Source: Thamnaconus septentrionalis (Eukaryota > Chordata > Actinopteri > Tetraodontiformes > Monacanthidae). Taken from it: a stretch of DNA of 64,000 bases. Location: positions 8,925,361 through 8,989,360 of the forward strand of contig CM020501.1 in NCBI GenBank assembly GCA_009823395.1, given 5' to 3'. Below the pieces are notes generated by a model. It saw only the letters and a list, made by a program, of their open reading frames with translations, made no database searches and was not told the origin of the DNA. The position numbers were made by a program, and so were the translations under genes. This document shows, one piece after another, positions 1 to 17,945 of the stretch; positions within the stretch are counted from its first letter, which is position 1; each line of letters begins with the position of its first letter.

Positions 1-2150
1 GTAGTGTGAGTTCAAAAGCAGCTTTTTATAATTGATCACATACAGGATCAACTCTCATGTAAACTAGGTAAATAAACATACCCGGCCTACTCTAGTCTAC
101 GTTTGAAGTGTTCCTTCCTTTAAGATGGTGTATCATACACACACTAATACAACAGCTGCACTCTTTGTTTGTTTTCCACTTTCCTACAAGATTTACATAT
201 ATAGTCAGATAATAGGTTTAGTCATCAATATCAATGTCACCATTCCTTGGACACAGAAAATTTACGGTCTACTGACTTGCATGCTCCTAGTTATAATTTG
301 AACAGGAAATTTGAACAAGCCTTTTCAGCAGAGAGAAGGAAATGTGCACTTGAGTTTACAGCTTATTCTTTGGACTATTGTGCAAAAAAGTGGTGTGGTT
401 TGGCAATTGTGCACTTGATTTACACTACAGCAGTGTGCTTTGGCATTGCTAGCTAGGTCTAAACCTGAAAGTGCAGAGATCCAAGTTTCCCAGCAGCTGT
501 TGTGAGTGGTGAATGTCACATACTGCTGCCAAGTCACGCCAAATAGACCCAGTATACTATGGTAGCTCTCATATTTCACTAGCCCTCTCGGTCAGCGACA
601 AAAACACAGTCTGACTTCAGTACATGAAAATATTCTATATGAATGTTTTGGAAATACATTTCAGGAATGGACATCCAAAACCTGTGAATCATATCACAAT
701 TGTATGAACCTTAACTAAGGTGACTGAAAACAGAGACAAAGAGAAACTGTTTGTCCACATTTGTAAAAATTACAAATTATAGGTATAATATAGAAAAATG
801 TGCATTACAAAAGGCTGTACATTGTTTTACAACACTGACCACACTGTGTCCTAAAGTTTTGTCTATACCCCTACAGGCTTAAAAGCACTCGAGCGCCTAA
901 ACATCTATAAATGCTTGAAAATACCTTGCTTCAGACACAAAAATGGTGCCTAAACTTAAACAACAGTTCTTAACCTTTTGGGAGACAACAGTACATGTTT
1001 GATGGCAGAGGGAAGTAAATGATAGGAGACAAAAGAACAGAGGAACCTAAAAGTATAATTACAGGGCAGAAGACTGGGGGTGAGGCTATGAGGGACAGAG
1101 GGAGGGAAACACAAGAGCAGAGACAAAGAAACCAACTTTAAGGGGAGGGAAGGAATACTTTTTTGGAAATTCAGTTGCAGCCAATCATTTGAATTATGTT
1201 GCAAAGAGGAACTGAATCGTGGCTTCTCTGGAGGATATTAACTACTAGAAAGACTGAAATAGATCAAACTACAATAACTCTCAAAAGGCTTAGACACTGA
1301 AAAGACTGAGAAGCTGTCTGTGCTCTACCAGTTGCCTAAAAGTATACTCCTGTGTGATGCAGAAAATTAAAAGATATAAGAGATTTTGCCAAAAGTCTTA
1401 TAGCTGGCAAAACGGGTCTGTAACACTGCGTAACAGTGTCTCTGTTTGTATGTTTGTGCGCGCCTGTACGTGCACTCTCAGCTGGGATCTCTGGCTTTGT
1501 TCTAGGCTTGCAAAGATTTTTTTTTTTCTTCTGTTGTCAGTGTGGGTGTATCCAACTGTGACAAGCTGCTTGGCTCCATACGGGCATTTGTAAATCCTGG
1601 AGTGTCCCTCAGGAATGGAGCTGCACCAAGAGCAGATTAGCACTAGTGTTCACTTCTTAACTTGAGTTACCCATTTACAGAGCACACAAAGGATCACCAA
1701 AACAATGGCTGTGAAATGGCTGTCAAACTGTGGTCAGACAGCAGTCTTCACCCACATTTTTTTTTATATTTTAAGGGGAACAGATTTGTTTTAAATTGTG
1801 TTTTCCCTAAGTAAGTAGTTAAATTTCTGCTTGCTCAGATCAAGCTGCAAGTTTTGTTTCGGGTTAGCTACCTTTTGTTTTGTCACAGGCACTAGTACAT
1901 AACTGTAATTAGTTTCAAAGAGAGAAGGCTAGACTTTTTTTTTTCAAATATAGATAGATATGGAATTTCCTCCACAGGCACAACATACATAACATCCTTT
2001 TGCTGGCACTATCTATACAAAGCAGTTACCCATTAAAATCTCAATAATTTCATGATCCAACTGCTAATGTAAAACAAATTTGTTACTACTGCAGTTTTCA
2101 ACAAAAACCTTACAAAGTCACAAAGCGTGACAGGTCGAGTAGCACTCCAC

Positions 2151-2202
<52 letters not shown>
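2151..2202. repeat. (TTA)n microsatellite
   Basis: An uninterrupted run of about 17 TTA units between unique sequences. It lies upstream of the tet2 coding exons. Confidence 0.97.
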
Positions 2203-2718
2203 CTCATTGGATTTGTGGGACTGGTACCAGAAGAACCTGTGACATAACAAGCTTTCACCTTTTTGTGTGAATGATGACATGTTTCAGATGCATTCATTTC
2301 TGATCAAATTGAAGATTCCAAATGACAGGTTTTCCTTAAGCTCACTCTTTCTTACATTTACAGTTACACTTTTAGTAGAGTTAATCACAAGTAAACTGAG
2401 ACTGCACTGTTAAGATAGTGTAATCAAGTGCTGTTCAAGTGATAAGACTTGTATAAAACACCTGTTTGGACTGCATGTTTTTTACTGGTTTCATTTAAAA
2501 AACAAAATGCTTGGCCCACTTCAGGTATACCATTTGTATAACCACCACCTCTCTACATCTATCCCTATAAATAATGTCCATTGTGGTCTTTACAAGTGAA
2601 AGAAAATTCCAGGTCCATACTCATGAGACATGAAACCCTTACAAGGCACTGAGGAGAGTTGTTTGTTTACTATGTGCTGCTTTTCTCTTCCACCTGTTAA
2701 TAGGCAGATGGCTGTTCT

Positions 2719-2760
2719 GCTGTTACAAGGTCTGGAGCTTCCAGACACTCTTGTAACAGC
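2719..2760. other. Two-part inverted repeat (hairpin) upstream of tet2
   Basis: Outer arms of 11 bases (2719-2729 GCTGTTACAAG, 2750-2760 CTTGTAACAGC) are perfectly complementary. Inside them are perfect 6-base arms (TCTGGA at 2731-2736, TCCAGA at 2740-2745) around a 3-base loop. One base on the left and four on the right bulge between the two stems. The function is unknown. Confidence 0.7.
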
Positions 2761-3696
2761 TCGGCTCGTTAGTGGGAGATTTAGCACTCTAACTTTGGGG
2801 GTCTGGTGGGCTGCTAATGTCCTGGAGGGGCGATTGACAGAGGAGGAGATCTTTCTCTGTTCACTTGCAAGGATAAAGGACTCTCAGTGTTCTGCAAAGA
2901 TTGACCAACTGGGTCACAACTACAAAGCATTTATTAATAGCCATTCATGAGTAAGCCAACAGATTAATTTTGGCTTGATATATCTCAATCTCACGCAAAT
3001 CCAAAAAATGAACCCTATCTTTTTATCAAATGGTTTCAATGGCCAAAAATTTTTCCGCCAACAGTGAAACTGAAATCTTTTTTTGGGTTGTATTGCAGAT
3101 GCTATGGATTTTACAGATATAATAATTGAGAGGGGTTGAAATCAGTGTTGTACAAGATCTGAATGAAATTTGTTTTCCTTTGGTAGGAAAAGAGGGTGAG
3201 ACAGGCAAATGGATTTCTCTTTCAACTTTAGTTGCACATCATTTCTTGGTTAACAAAAATATTTGTGAGGGTAAAAAAACATCTCAGTTCATATTCATCC
3301 TAATTTTATTATTATATAATTGCATAAGATTCATCACATTGAACATCATATTAAAAAATCTGACTATTTAATTGGTAGAAGTGAGAGTTCAATTAAAAAA
3401 AATTCCACAGTTGTCAAGTCTTTCTATTGGCCATCTGAGCCACTGAGCTGGTATCATTCCACTCTATAAACATAGCCCATGTTTTATTTGTCCTCCTAAA
3501 TCTAATGCTCTGTCCTTTCTTCAACTACCTAATTCAGAAAAAAAACATACAATATATTTAAAATGAGTATACATAATGTCAACATCTTTAAAATCTATGG
3601 TGGGCAGAGATATATTGTTGCTAATATTCCTTTCTCACTATCTGCTTTGCAGGACTGACAGTGGGCAGCCCTGTGGATGGACTCTGAGCAGACCAG

Positions 3697-9728
<6,032 letters not shown>

Positions 9729-9892
9729 AAAACTATTATGCAGAGGACAATACAAGGTGCTTTATTTTCATCAAAGACCACAAGGATCACTGGCCTCATC
9801 TTTACACTCCTTCTCTCTGTCAGGTTATCAGATTACAATTGATCCTGTAATCAGATGAGATATAAATCACTATTCACAGCAGGTCTTTCACC

Positions 9893-9923
<31 letters not shown>
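9893..9923. repeat. T16/A15 homopolymer palindrome
   Basis: Sixteen T (9893-9908) run directly into fifteen A (9909-9923), then a short TA run. The tract is self-complementary, so the tet2 3' UTR transcript could fold here into an A-U hairpin. Confidence 0.9.
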
Positions 9924-11663
9924 TATATATATCAAGCTTTAGTATCGACCCAAGTAATTATGTATTACATTTTGTTGACAACTTTTGCAAGATACACACT
10001 GTCAAAATATCTGGTGCTGTCTGGTGCTTGATACGTAAGGACCTATTTCCAATGCAAACAAAGTTTTAGGTGGCTTTATTTTTTACAAGACAACTTTGGT
10101 AGCTTAACCTTGCATAAAACACTGACTTTGAACATGGTAAAATCCATGGTGCTATAGTGTGAGCTTTCTACCGTTTTTTATTTTTATTTTTTATTTAAAT
10201 GCCTCTACCATCGATCACATCACAGACTCAGAGACTCAACACTGAAAAATTCATCCCACTGTCAAATCACCAGCATAATGATGGGTTTTGACAGGTCCAT
10301 GTGTCTCAGAATACTTTCTGTTAAAAAAAAAAAAAAAGCAAGTCTCAGATTGAAGTATTGTGACATCGAGTGTGACGAATTACCAAGCATCATTGAATAT
10401 TTGGAAATTTTACAAAAAAGAATTTCATGAGCAATTGACTGCATTGATTTAATGCAAAAAAAAAAAAAAAAAAAAAAAAAACTTTTTTGGTGCTCTTTCA
10501 CTTATGTCACTCAATCATATACATTGTAAATTAAGCAAATCTAAAAGTCTTTAGATGCAGTTTGAGCAGACAATATTTGCATTTACCCCCAGGTTTACAT
10601 TTTTTGTAAGCAACTGTTGTTTTCTTGCCTTGGGTTCACTGAACAAACCTGGACTGTGAATATAAATGTAGTTTTAATGTCTGTGGTGCTTAGTAAACGT
10701 GCTTTTATACACTGAGGAATATGAAACAGGGTAAGCTCAGCTTTGTTTTCAGAGGGCAGCTGGCTTGCTGTGGGGTCTTTAATTTTTTGCAATCTTTAAC
10801 TGTAAAAGATACAGGTGAGATATGTATAGTAAGTTAATTTCCCTCTTTTGAAATTACTGTTCTAGATTTTGTGTTGTAAAGAATGCTAAAAGCCTACTTC
10901 ATTGTTTTTCTTTGGGTTTCAAACAATTTCATGTCTTGAGGTGCTATTCAACTTACTAAAACAAAATGTGAGACTCAAACAGTGACAAGGCTTTTAAAAA
11001 TGTACAGTACATACCTGTCATATACCTCAATACCTAGTTGGCAATAGAATTAACTTTTTTTTTCCTTTCTTCCTTTGTACATTACTTTACATGTGTGGAT
11101 AACAGTTCAACTCAAGGCCACAAAGGCAAAAAATAGTTCATTTCATGCTTTTTATCAATCTGGTAAAAAGTATTTCTTGAACTTAAATCTTTGATGTTAC
11201 TGTAAAATCAGGGATCTTTTCAATGTCAATTTTATGTACAACTTCATGGCCTGTATTCATCTTGTCTTTTTCTATTTCAGGTACTTGCCAATGCATCCTT
11301 AATCAGATTCTATGAAATTTAGAAAAAAAAAATATTTTGCAATGGGAAAAATAGGCTTTCCTGCAATTTTTACTTATCTTTTATCTAATAGGATGGTGAT
11401 CACCTATAAAATGTAATTTGAACATGTATGCACTGATTTGAGTAAAGGGAAAGTATGATATTGACAAAACAGAAAGCAATTATTATGCTTTTGCTATGAG
11501 GCAAGACCAGGGCAGTGAATAACATCGTTGCACATTTTGTGCCAATGTATAGTAAATTTATTTATAACCACTAAGTAATTGTATAATTATTCTGTCCCCT
11601 TACTATTTGAACTAATGCAATTTATAGAATGATTTTTCTTGCCATCTTATAGCACCCCCTAAT

Positions 11664-11678
11664 GCACGCACGCACGCG

Positions 11679-11775
<97 letters not shown>
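11664..11775. repeat. (CA)n microsatellite in tet2 3' UTR
   Basis: An imperfect CACG start (11664-11684) is followed by about 45 perfect CA units. Confidence 0.96.
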
Positions 11776-11777
<2 letters not shown>

Positions 11778-12176
11778 TTTAAAAGCACTTCATTTCTTTT
11801 TCAGGACAAAATGTAATTAAAAAATACAAAATGTTTTATTTAAACAGACTGTAAATGTGTTTAAAAAAACATAAATTATGTCACTTTGTACATACCAATA
11901 ACCTGTATTACAGGAAAACAGCTCTTTCATTAATATAAATGTAGGTTATTCTTATTATGTAAAATTGATCCACAGCCCCTTTATTATAACCCTGATTATA
12001 TCTGAAAATATCCCTTTGGCCCTTTTAGTTTAAATTAATGATCGTGATTATATTATCACAAACCTATGTAAATTTATGCTCAGTGTCACAGCAATGTTTA
12101 CAGTCATAGTATACTGTCTGTTCAGATATAAGAGGTCCTACTTTGTTTTTGTGTGTGTGTTCCAGTTTTATTAAAA

Positions 12177-12182
12177 AATAAA
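12177..12182 (+). terminator. tet2: AATAAA poly(A) signal, proximal, tet2
   Basis: Canonical hexamer in the 3' UTR, preceded by a short TG-rich stretch. It could give a shorter tet2 transcript. Confidence 0.45.
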
Positions 12183-12637
12183 ATACATTAAAATTGAATC
12201 TTGTTGTACAGGACCCAGCAACAGTAGCAAGTTGTTGTTAAAAAAAAAAAAAAAAAGCCAATGTGTTTAAGACATAGCGGGTTAAAAGCATAGCCATACT
12301 TGAAGATGCTTCAGAGTGTTTCTGGGTGATTCAACATTACTTGAACGACTTTCTGGGTTTGACTAGTACACTATGTGCTCAGCTTAAAGGATAAGCATAC
12401 ATTTAATACACACTTGGTCTTTTTGCAGTTAGACACTAAAGGTATAAATTGTGCAAATTTTGCCTGTCATTTCGTTTTGTTCGGCTTCACCTGTTACTCT
12501 TAAGTTTGGTATGCTACAAAAATTGAATTAAGAATGGGTATTAATACTGTAAGTATTGTAATGTACTGAATGCAGTTTATTTGAAAGCTGTTTATTATAT
12601 CATTCCTGATCTTGCTGAGATGTGGGTGTTTTTTTTA

Positions 12638-12643
12638 AATAAA
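12638..12643 (+). terminator. tet2: AATAAA poly(A) signal, distal, tet2
   Basis: Canonical hexamer just after a T run, before sequence that looks intergenic. It is the last good plus-strand signal before the ppa2 3' end. Confidence 0.55.
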
Positions 12644-12944
12644 ATTTATATTTATTTAAAGGAACTTCATTTGTCAGTTCAAGTTAATACAATAGGCTGG
12701 TAAAACAAACAAAGAATGGAATTGTGATGTGTGGTGTTGGTGAATTTTAATGTGTGACAGAAGATTCTGCTGTTAAATTTGTTTTTATTTACCCACACAG
12801 GAAGACATATTGTAATTCTACAGACTGTGGCGTTTCTGTCATTATAAGCAGAGTCTAAACCCAGTTAAGAACATATTAGCTTGACTGAATTGAAATTTTC
12901 ACAAACAAAACATAACAAAAGGGATGTAGAGTCATAAGACCCAG

Positions 12945-13007
<63 letters not shown>

Positions 13008-13025
13008 TTGAAATATTATATATAT

Positions 13026-13056
<31 letters not shown>

Positions 13057-13081
13057 GTAATAGCAATATGTAAAATGTATG

Positions 13082-13163
<82 letters not shown>
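12945..13163. repeat. (TA)n tracts between tet2 and ppa2
   Basis: Three long TA runs (12946-13004, 13029-13056, 13083-13163) are separated by short AT-rich spacers. They occupy the gap between the two convergent genes. Confidence 0.95.
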
Positions 13164-13165
<2 letters not shown>

Positions 13166-13358
13166 TAGTCCACTCTCATTTCCAGCAAAATGCTTGCACA
13201 CAGACTTAAAAAAGAAGAAGAAAAAAAAACAAAAGAAAAACTTGTCATCTCACAAACTTTACTCTCCTGTTGTCCTTTGCCACTACTAGATCTGCAACAG
13301 GCAAACGGAGGGCAAAGGTAGTTCCTACCTCCGCTTAACCGCACTTCAAGAAAAATAC

Positions 13359-13364
13359 TTTATT
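13359..13364 (-). terminator. ppa2: AATAAA poly(A) signal, ppa2
   Basis: TTTATT on the plus strand reads AATAAA on the minus strand, about 235 bases after the ppa2 stop. It is the best candidate for the ppa2 3' end. Confidence 0.6.
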
Positions 13365-13598
13365 TGTGCTGAAATCTATCATTAGAAATGTTGTCACCAT
13401 AAAATTGATGATATTGTTACATCCCTACCGTACACATCTTGCTTGGCTCCTAGTTCAGAGCTCTTACAAATCAGACCGTGAACATAAATGGCACTTTAAA
13501 TTGGTGAGGCCTTACCAACAAAGACTGGCTGCATGTGAAATATGCAGCTGCTTCATGTGCTGGCAAAACACTAATGGTTTCCATATTGTCACAGGGCT

Positions 13599-16500
13599 TC
13601 AGACAAAATGCCACTTATCCACTGTGCAAAAGAAAATATGAAATTTCATGTTATACATAAAAAAAATATAGGCTCTAAAACACATAATACATTATTTAAC
13701 TTTGCTGACAAAAGGTTAATTTAATTCTTACCCTCTGGTGAAACAGCGTGCGCACAACCAAATGCAGGGGCCTGGCATTTGATTCAAGATATTCACATAA
13801 TATGAGGTTAATGCACATTGTTGTGTCGTGACTGTAAATTGAATGTATATGAAAGTTCTTACCGAGTGAACCACATCTCTAGTCTCATCTTCACTGCATT
13901 TAAAAGGGCTCTCACAGCAAGAGATGTTTTTGCTAAATAAAAAATAAAATATGAGTTTCAGTTTATGACATCTACACCACATGGACAACCCCAGTGTTTT
14001 CACCTTACTAACCATGAGATCCCGCCACTGTTTATCTGCTTCTGCACTAGCGCCCTCCAGTGCTCATGGGTAGACTTGATAATTTTAACAGCAAAGTCCT
14101 AAATGACAAAAAGAGTCAAGGGACATTTAATAAATAAATAAATAAATACATAAATGAATAATAATAGTAATATCTGAATGAATACATTTTTTGAGCAAGT
14201 CTGGGATGAAAACTCCTCGAAGAAACAAGTCTTGCTGAGTATCGCTACCTTGTCTTTAAATTCTTCATTAAATCCAAACTGGTTTTCTGGCTTTCCGTCA
14301 GGCACCTTGTATTTCCTAAACCATTCCACAGTGGCTTCTAGATGACCGGGTCGGATCTTGCGAACGTCTTCTATACCTGCAGATAATCAATATATTGAGA
14401 TATAAACATTAAGAGGAGGAATTATAAAGAAGCTTTTTTTTTTTTCTACAATGGCTATCTTTTCCCAAGTACTGATACAGACCATGGGCATTGCAATAGC
14501 TTTAAAACAATCTGAGGGCATGTCTCAATTAGCGTGACTCTAACATATAACTTGGTCGTGGCAATTTATAAAGTTACTAATTTCTAAATTTAGAAGATGC
14601 TATTAAGTTACTGTTGATCCAGTTTTCGCACCAGCTCCTAGGATTAAAATCTCAGCAGGCCGGAGACACAGTGTGGGGCTGTGATATGATAATGACTGCT
14701 AATATGAGTCAACACCCACTGTTTAGATTGTCGGCATCTGGATCCTTCACATTTATGGCAATAACCTTCCAGTCCATTTCTCCCTCGTCGATCATGGCCA
14801 GGATGCCAAGCACCTTCACTTGAATGACCTGACCTGAAACAAACACCTGGAGAAACAACCAACGGAATATAAAGACAGCGAATACATAAATGCTAGAAGA
14901 GCAAGGAAAAGAAATCATGATATGAGAAAAGTTCTGATTTTTAAGATTTGTACAACTTCTATTTCCTTTGATGTCCTTACCTGGCTACCAATCTCACAAA
15001 CATCAATGGGATCATTATCACCACAGCAGTGGGTATCTCTGTCTTTTTGGTTTGGATCCTCCCATGTCTTTTTCATAGAACAATTAAGACAAAGAAAGAA
15101 AATGTAATTTAACAAACTGCATACAAATCACATTACAAGAAAAAAAATGATATTCAGCAAAAAAGGTGAAAAATTGGCTCCTTCATTTCATTTTTTTTTT
15201 TGTTATAAAAGATTCTCAAAAAATAATCTAAAAGTAAAACAGTACTCACCTGCGGAAGAGCCCCATAATTCCAAATATATCCTTTATGGGGAAATATGTT
15301 GGCAACATAGCGCAGCTTCCCCTTCTTAACATCTTGTTTGATTGGATTTAGCGGTTCCTTTGTTGCAATCTGAAAAATAAAGCGTTGATGAAAGTGCATG
15401 TAGGAACTTGCACTCTCACCTGGCTGTGATTCACTGTAGTTTAAGTTTACATTACTTGTTTGTGTCCATAAAACACAAATAGGAGATATGTTATGGTGTG
15501 ATATATAATAACACAAACCGCATTAATAAGTGCACCTCACAACAAGTATATTGTACTTAAGTGTACCGCATGTATTATAAGTATACCAACAGAAGTATCA
15601 ATGTAGGGCAGAGCCCAAAGCTTTGGTCATTCTTATGATAATTCAAATGAGACAACATAATATTTTTTCATAAGCACTTAAGCCTTATTAAAAAAAAAAA
15701 AAAAAACACACAATGCTAATATGCAGTGTTGTTTTCCTTCTCTGACTCTTTCTAAGCCAGCGGGCCCTACTCTAGTTAGTTTTAAAGAGTGGTAGTACAT
15801 CTTCAGAATTCTTACCTCCATTTTAGCGTTTGACCATCTTGGTACCTCCACAACCATGTTAAAGAGCATCTGTAAGAACAAGCGTCACCTGTAGTTAAGT
15901 TTTTGTTTTTGTTTTAATGTAGGTGGTAAAGCCATTAGGATATAGGTTGATTTGACAATACCCGGCTGTCATCTTGCTTCACTTTTTTAGCTGGGACATC
16001 ATTGCCCTATACAAAGAAAATCGCAAATATATAGTGTGTGGAAAAACTGTCAATAAGCTAAATACATTGAAACCAGACAACTGAGGTCAACTGCAACCAT
16101 GCATATATCATATATATCCCAACCAAATATGTAACTGCAAGATCTAAACATTACATTAGCTCATATCAATACAATGAGAAATCAAATTACAACTTGCACC
16201 GCAGCACACACTGATTGATTTGTGTAACCTCCCATTTACTCTGAAGTACAACAATGGTAAAGGCAGAACAAAACAACAAATGCTATTAAAACTGTCTCAA
16301 AGCAATATTTAATTTTCCATTTTGTTTGTAATTCTAATGAGTGCTTTTAATGTTTGTTTGTTTTATCTCTTGAACATCCACTGTTAAACTGTTACCTGTT
16401 CTGTCTCCGCCACGAGGGGAATGTCGTGGAATGGTGAAAGATATTTCCCTTCAGAATTTTCTGTGGCAAATTAAAAACAAAACAAAACACATTAATTCAA

Positions 16501-17857
16501 ATAAGCAAAACCTGACACAGAATAACAAAATACATTCAGCTTGTTGCATTTGACTAGTGGACAAACGAAATAGTTGATGGTAAAAATCAACAATGTTGAT
16601 GTTTCATCATCGAACATAAGCAGCTTCCATTGAGCACTAACACAGTGAATCAATTTGTCTGTCCAGGTGTTGTTTTTATCATGGAACTCCGCTGTTTTAG
16701 TTTGTGTTTTCAATATAAACAGACTTGTCTTAATCTCTCTATTTTGCCCTGACTTTGCTGTGCTTCAGACAAACGTGGTAAAATAGATATGCTATCGTCG
16801 CATCTTTCTAATACAGTTGCATGGTTCTGCATTGTTGAAAAAAATGCCGAACCAGAAGATATTGCAAGTTGTTATGCAATAGGAGGAAGGAACTTTCAGC
16901 ACAGTGTGTTAGTAATATTGTCACGAAAGCGTCAGTATCGTCAGTGCCAATTCATAAACATTGGTATTATTTGGGGTTAACTTGGTTTAACAAGGTAGTT
17001 GTGTCACCAATAACGTCGTCACGTTAGCCTTTTTTCCATCCATGCTGCATGTAATCGACACAATGTACGCATATGAAGCAACAATCTAATAATGGCAGAC
17101 ACAATAAGTTGTACTAAGTAATTACAAACAAATGTGAACTTATGCCTATATCCAAACTGTGCACTGGAGGTCTTCCGTGCTCACTGTAAATTTGCCCATT
17201 GCGGTTTTACCCATGGGTCTTAACTGTGTTGCTAAATGGTTGCTAAGGCAGCGTGAAACGCACGCTGCCGTAAAGCGTTGCGCTAACCCGGTCCGTCTCA
17301 CAGCCATGGACAATTAACCAAAGCACAATATAACAGTCGGTTGACTTGGGTTGGCTCTCTTATCCGCTGTTATGGCTAACATATGACGCATCGCTAGACT
17401 GTTACGGTATTTTATAACCACGGGAACTGTCGCTCGTAGTGATGATAATAAAGTAATAAATGCCTTCAAATGAAGCTACCCGCATCTGCGGCATGTTTAC
17501 AGCGACTCCTGCCGCATTCCGTCTGACTTGTCGGACCTGTGGTGTAAAGGTCAGTCGTTCACCCAGAGCTTCGACTTGACTCGGTGTGAAGACCCTGTCA
17601 CAGCGCCCTCATTCAAAAGCGAGTGTTTGAGCCCTATGTGCACAAGGAGTGACAGTGCTGAACTTACTAAAATATATCCGGTAGTCGGGGGAATTTGGCT
17701 GTCCTCTCTCCTCCGTTAGATACTGCATGCTTTTTCTCGATAAATGAAGACGTCTCCCAGCTGCTACTTGCGTGACCAATTGGTTCTGAGGAGCGCAGCC
17801 TGGACCGGAAAGTGCCCGCAGGCTGCCGACGAAACACCGCGACAAGAGCGCTCTCAT
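13599..17857 (-). CDS. ppa2: Mitochondrial inorganic pyrophosphatase 2, 12 coding exons
   Basis: Encodes a 344-residue family I soluble pyrophosphatase that hydrolyses PPi to two phosphates in the mitochondrial matrix. Exons from 5' to 3' on the minus strand are 17857-17668, 16460-16396, 16006-15962, 15869-15816, 15369-15250, 15067-14981, 14846-14720, 14376-14249, 14098-14013, 13932-13863, 13771-13732 and 13621-13599. All junctions are GT/AG and in phase. The start is ATG 17857 (MRALLSR); the upstream codon at 17866 is GTG. The first 40 or so residues have many Arg and no acidic residues, as in a mitochondrial presequence. [16 protein letters not shown] then begins the mature fold. [41 protein letters not shown], the signature DNDPIDV and [11 protein letters not shown] are diagnostic. 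The presequence and gene order favour ppa2 over cytosolic ppa1. Confidence 0.95.
14981..15067 (-). CDS. ppa2: ppa2 exon with the pyrophosphatase signature
   Basis: A 29-codon exon, [15 protein letters not shown] through [21 protein letters not shown] (about residues 175-181) fits the family signature D-x-D-P-x-D, whose aspartates bind the catalytic Mg ions. The acceptor follows a purine-rich GAAAAAG, with the pyrimidine-rich stretch further upstream than usual. The phase-0 junction with the preceding exon (LPQ) still supports it. Confidence 0.95.
16461..17667 (-). other. ppa2: ppa2 intron 1
   Basis: A 1.2 kb intron between the presequence exon and the [13 protein letters not shown] exon. No repeat or coding signal is recognised. 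The short reading frames here have no family resemblance. Confidence 0.75.
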
Positions 17858-17945
17858 TTTACTCACTTCCCCGTCTTCCTTTCACTTCCTGTGCCTTCTG
17901 TACATGCCAGAGTAGCTTTACTTTCCAGAGCTTCCTGTTAGTATA
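17858..17945 (-). promoter_or_regulatory. ppa2: ppa2 proximal promoter with clustered ETS-type motifs
   Basis: Directly upstream of the ppa2 ATG the minus strand has GGAAGTG (17864-17870), a second AGGAAG (17875-17880), ACAGGAAGTG (17883-17892) and ACAGGAAG (about 17931-17938). Clustered GGAA motifs without a TATA box are typical of ETS/GABP-driven promoters of nuclear genes for mitochondrial proteins. Factor binding is inferred. Confidence 0.5.

Larger units (their letters stand above)
1..3652 (+). other. tet2: tet2 upstream flank or 5' UTR intron
   Basis: No coding exon is recognisable here on either strand. The segment ends in a polypyrimidine stretch and an AG at 3651-3652, which makes a good splice acceptor for the first coding exon of tet2. 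At least the right-hand part is therefore probably an intron between a noncoding first exon and the coding exons, as in mammalian TET2. The noncoding first exon itself cannot be placed. Visible structures are a TTA microsatellite and a hairpin, listed separately. No CXXC zinc-finger exon is seen, in line with the vertebrate arrangement in which that domain sits in the separate gene CXXC4. Confidence 0.55.
9729..12665 (+). other. tet2: tet2 3' UTR
   Basis: About 2.9 kb of AT-rich noncoding sequence follows the stop, ending near the last good poly(A) signal at 12638-12643. It contains a T16/A15 palindrome (9893-9923), several A tracts (10322, 10457, 12241) and a long CA repeat. Long 3' UTRs are usual for vertebrate TET2. 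The real cleavage site is inferred. Confidence 0.7.

Noticed and set aside
2630..2950. 106-codon plus-strand frame upstream of tet2
   Set aside because: No recognisable domain. Part of its length is explained by the hairpin at 2719-2760, and no splice site places it in the tet2 transcript.
17864..17866. GTG codon upstream as the ppa2 start (three extra residues)
   Set aside because: Nuclear genes rarely start at GTG, and ATG 17857 gives a normal presequence.
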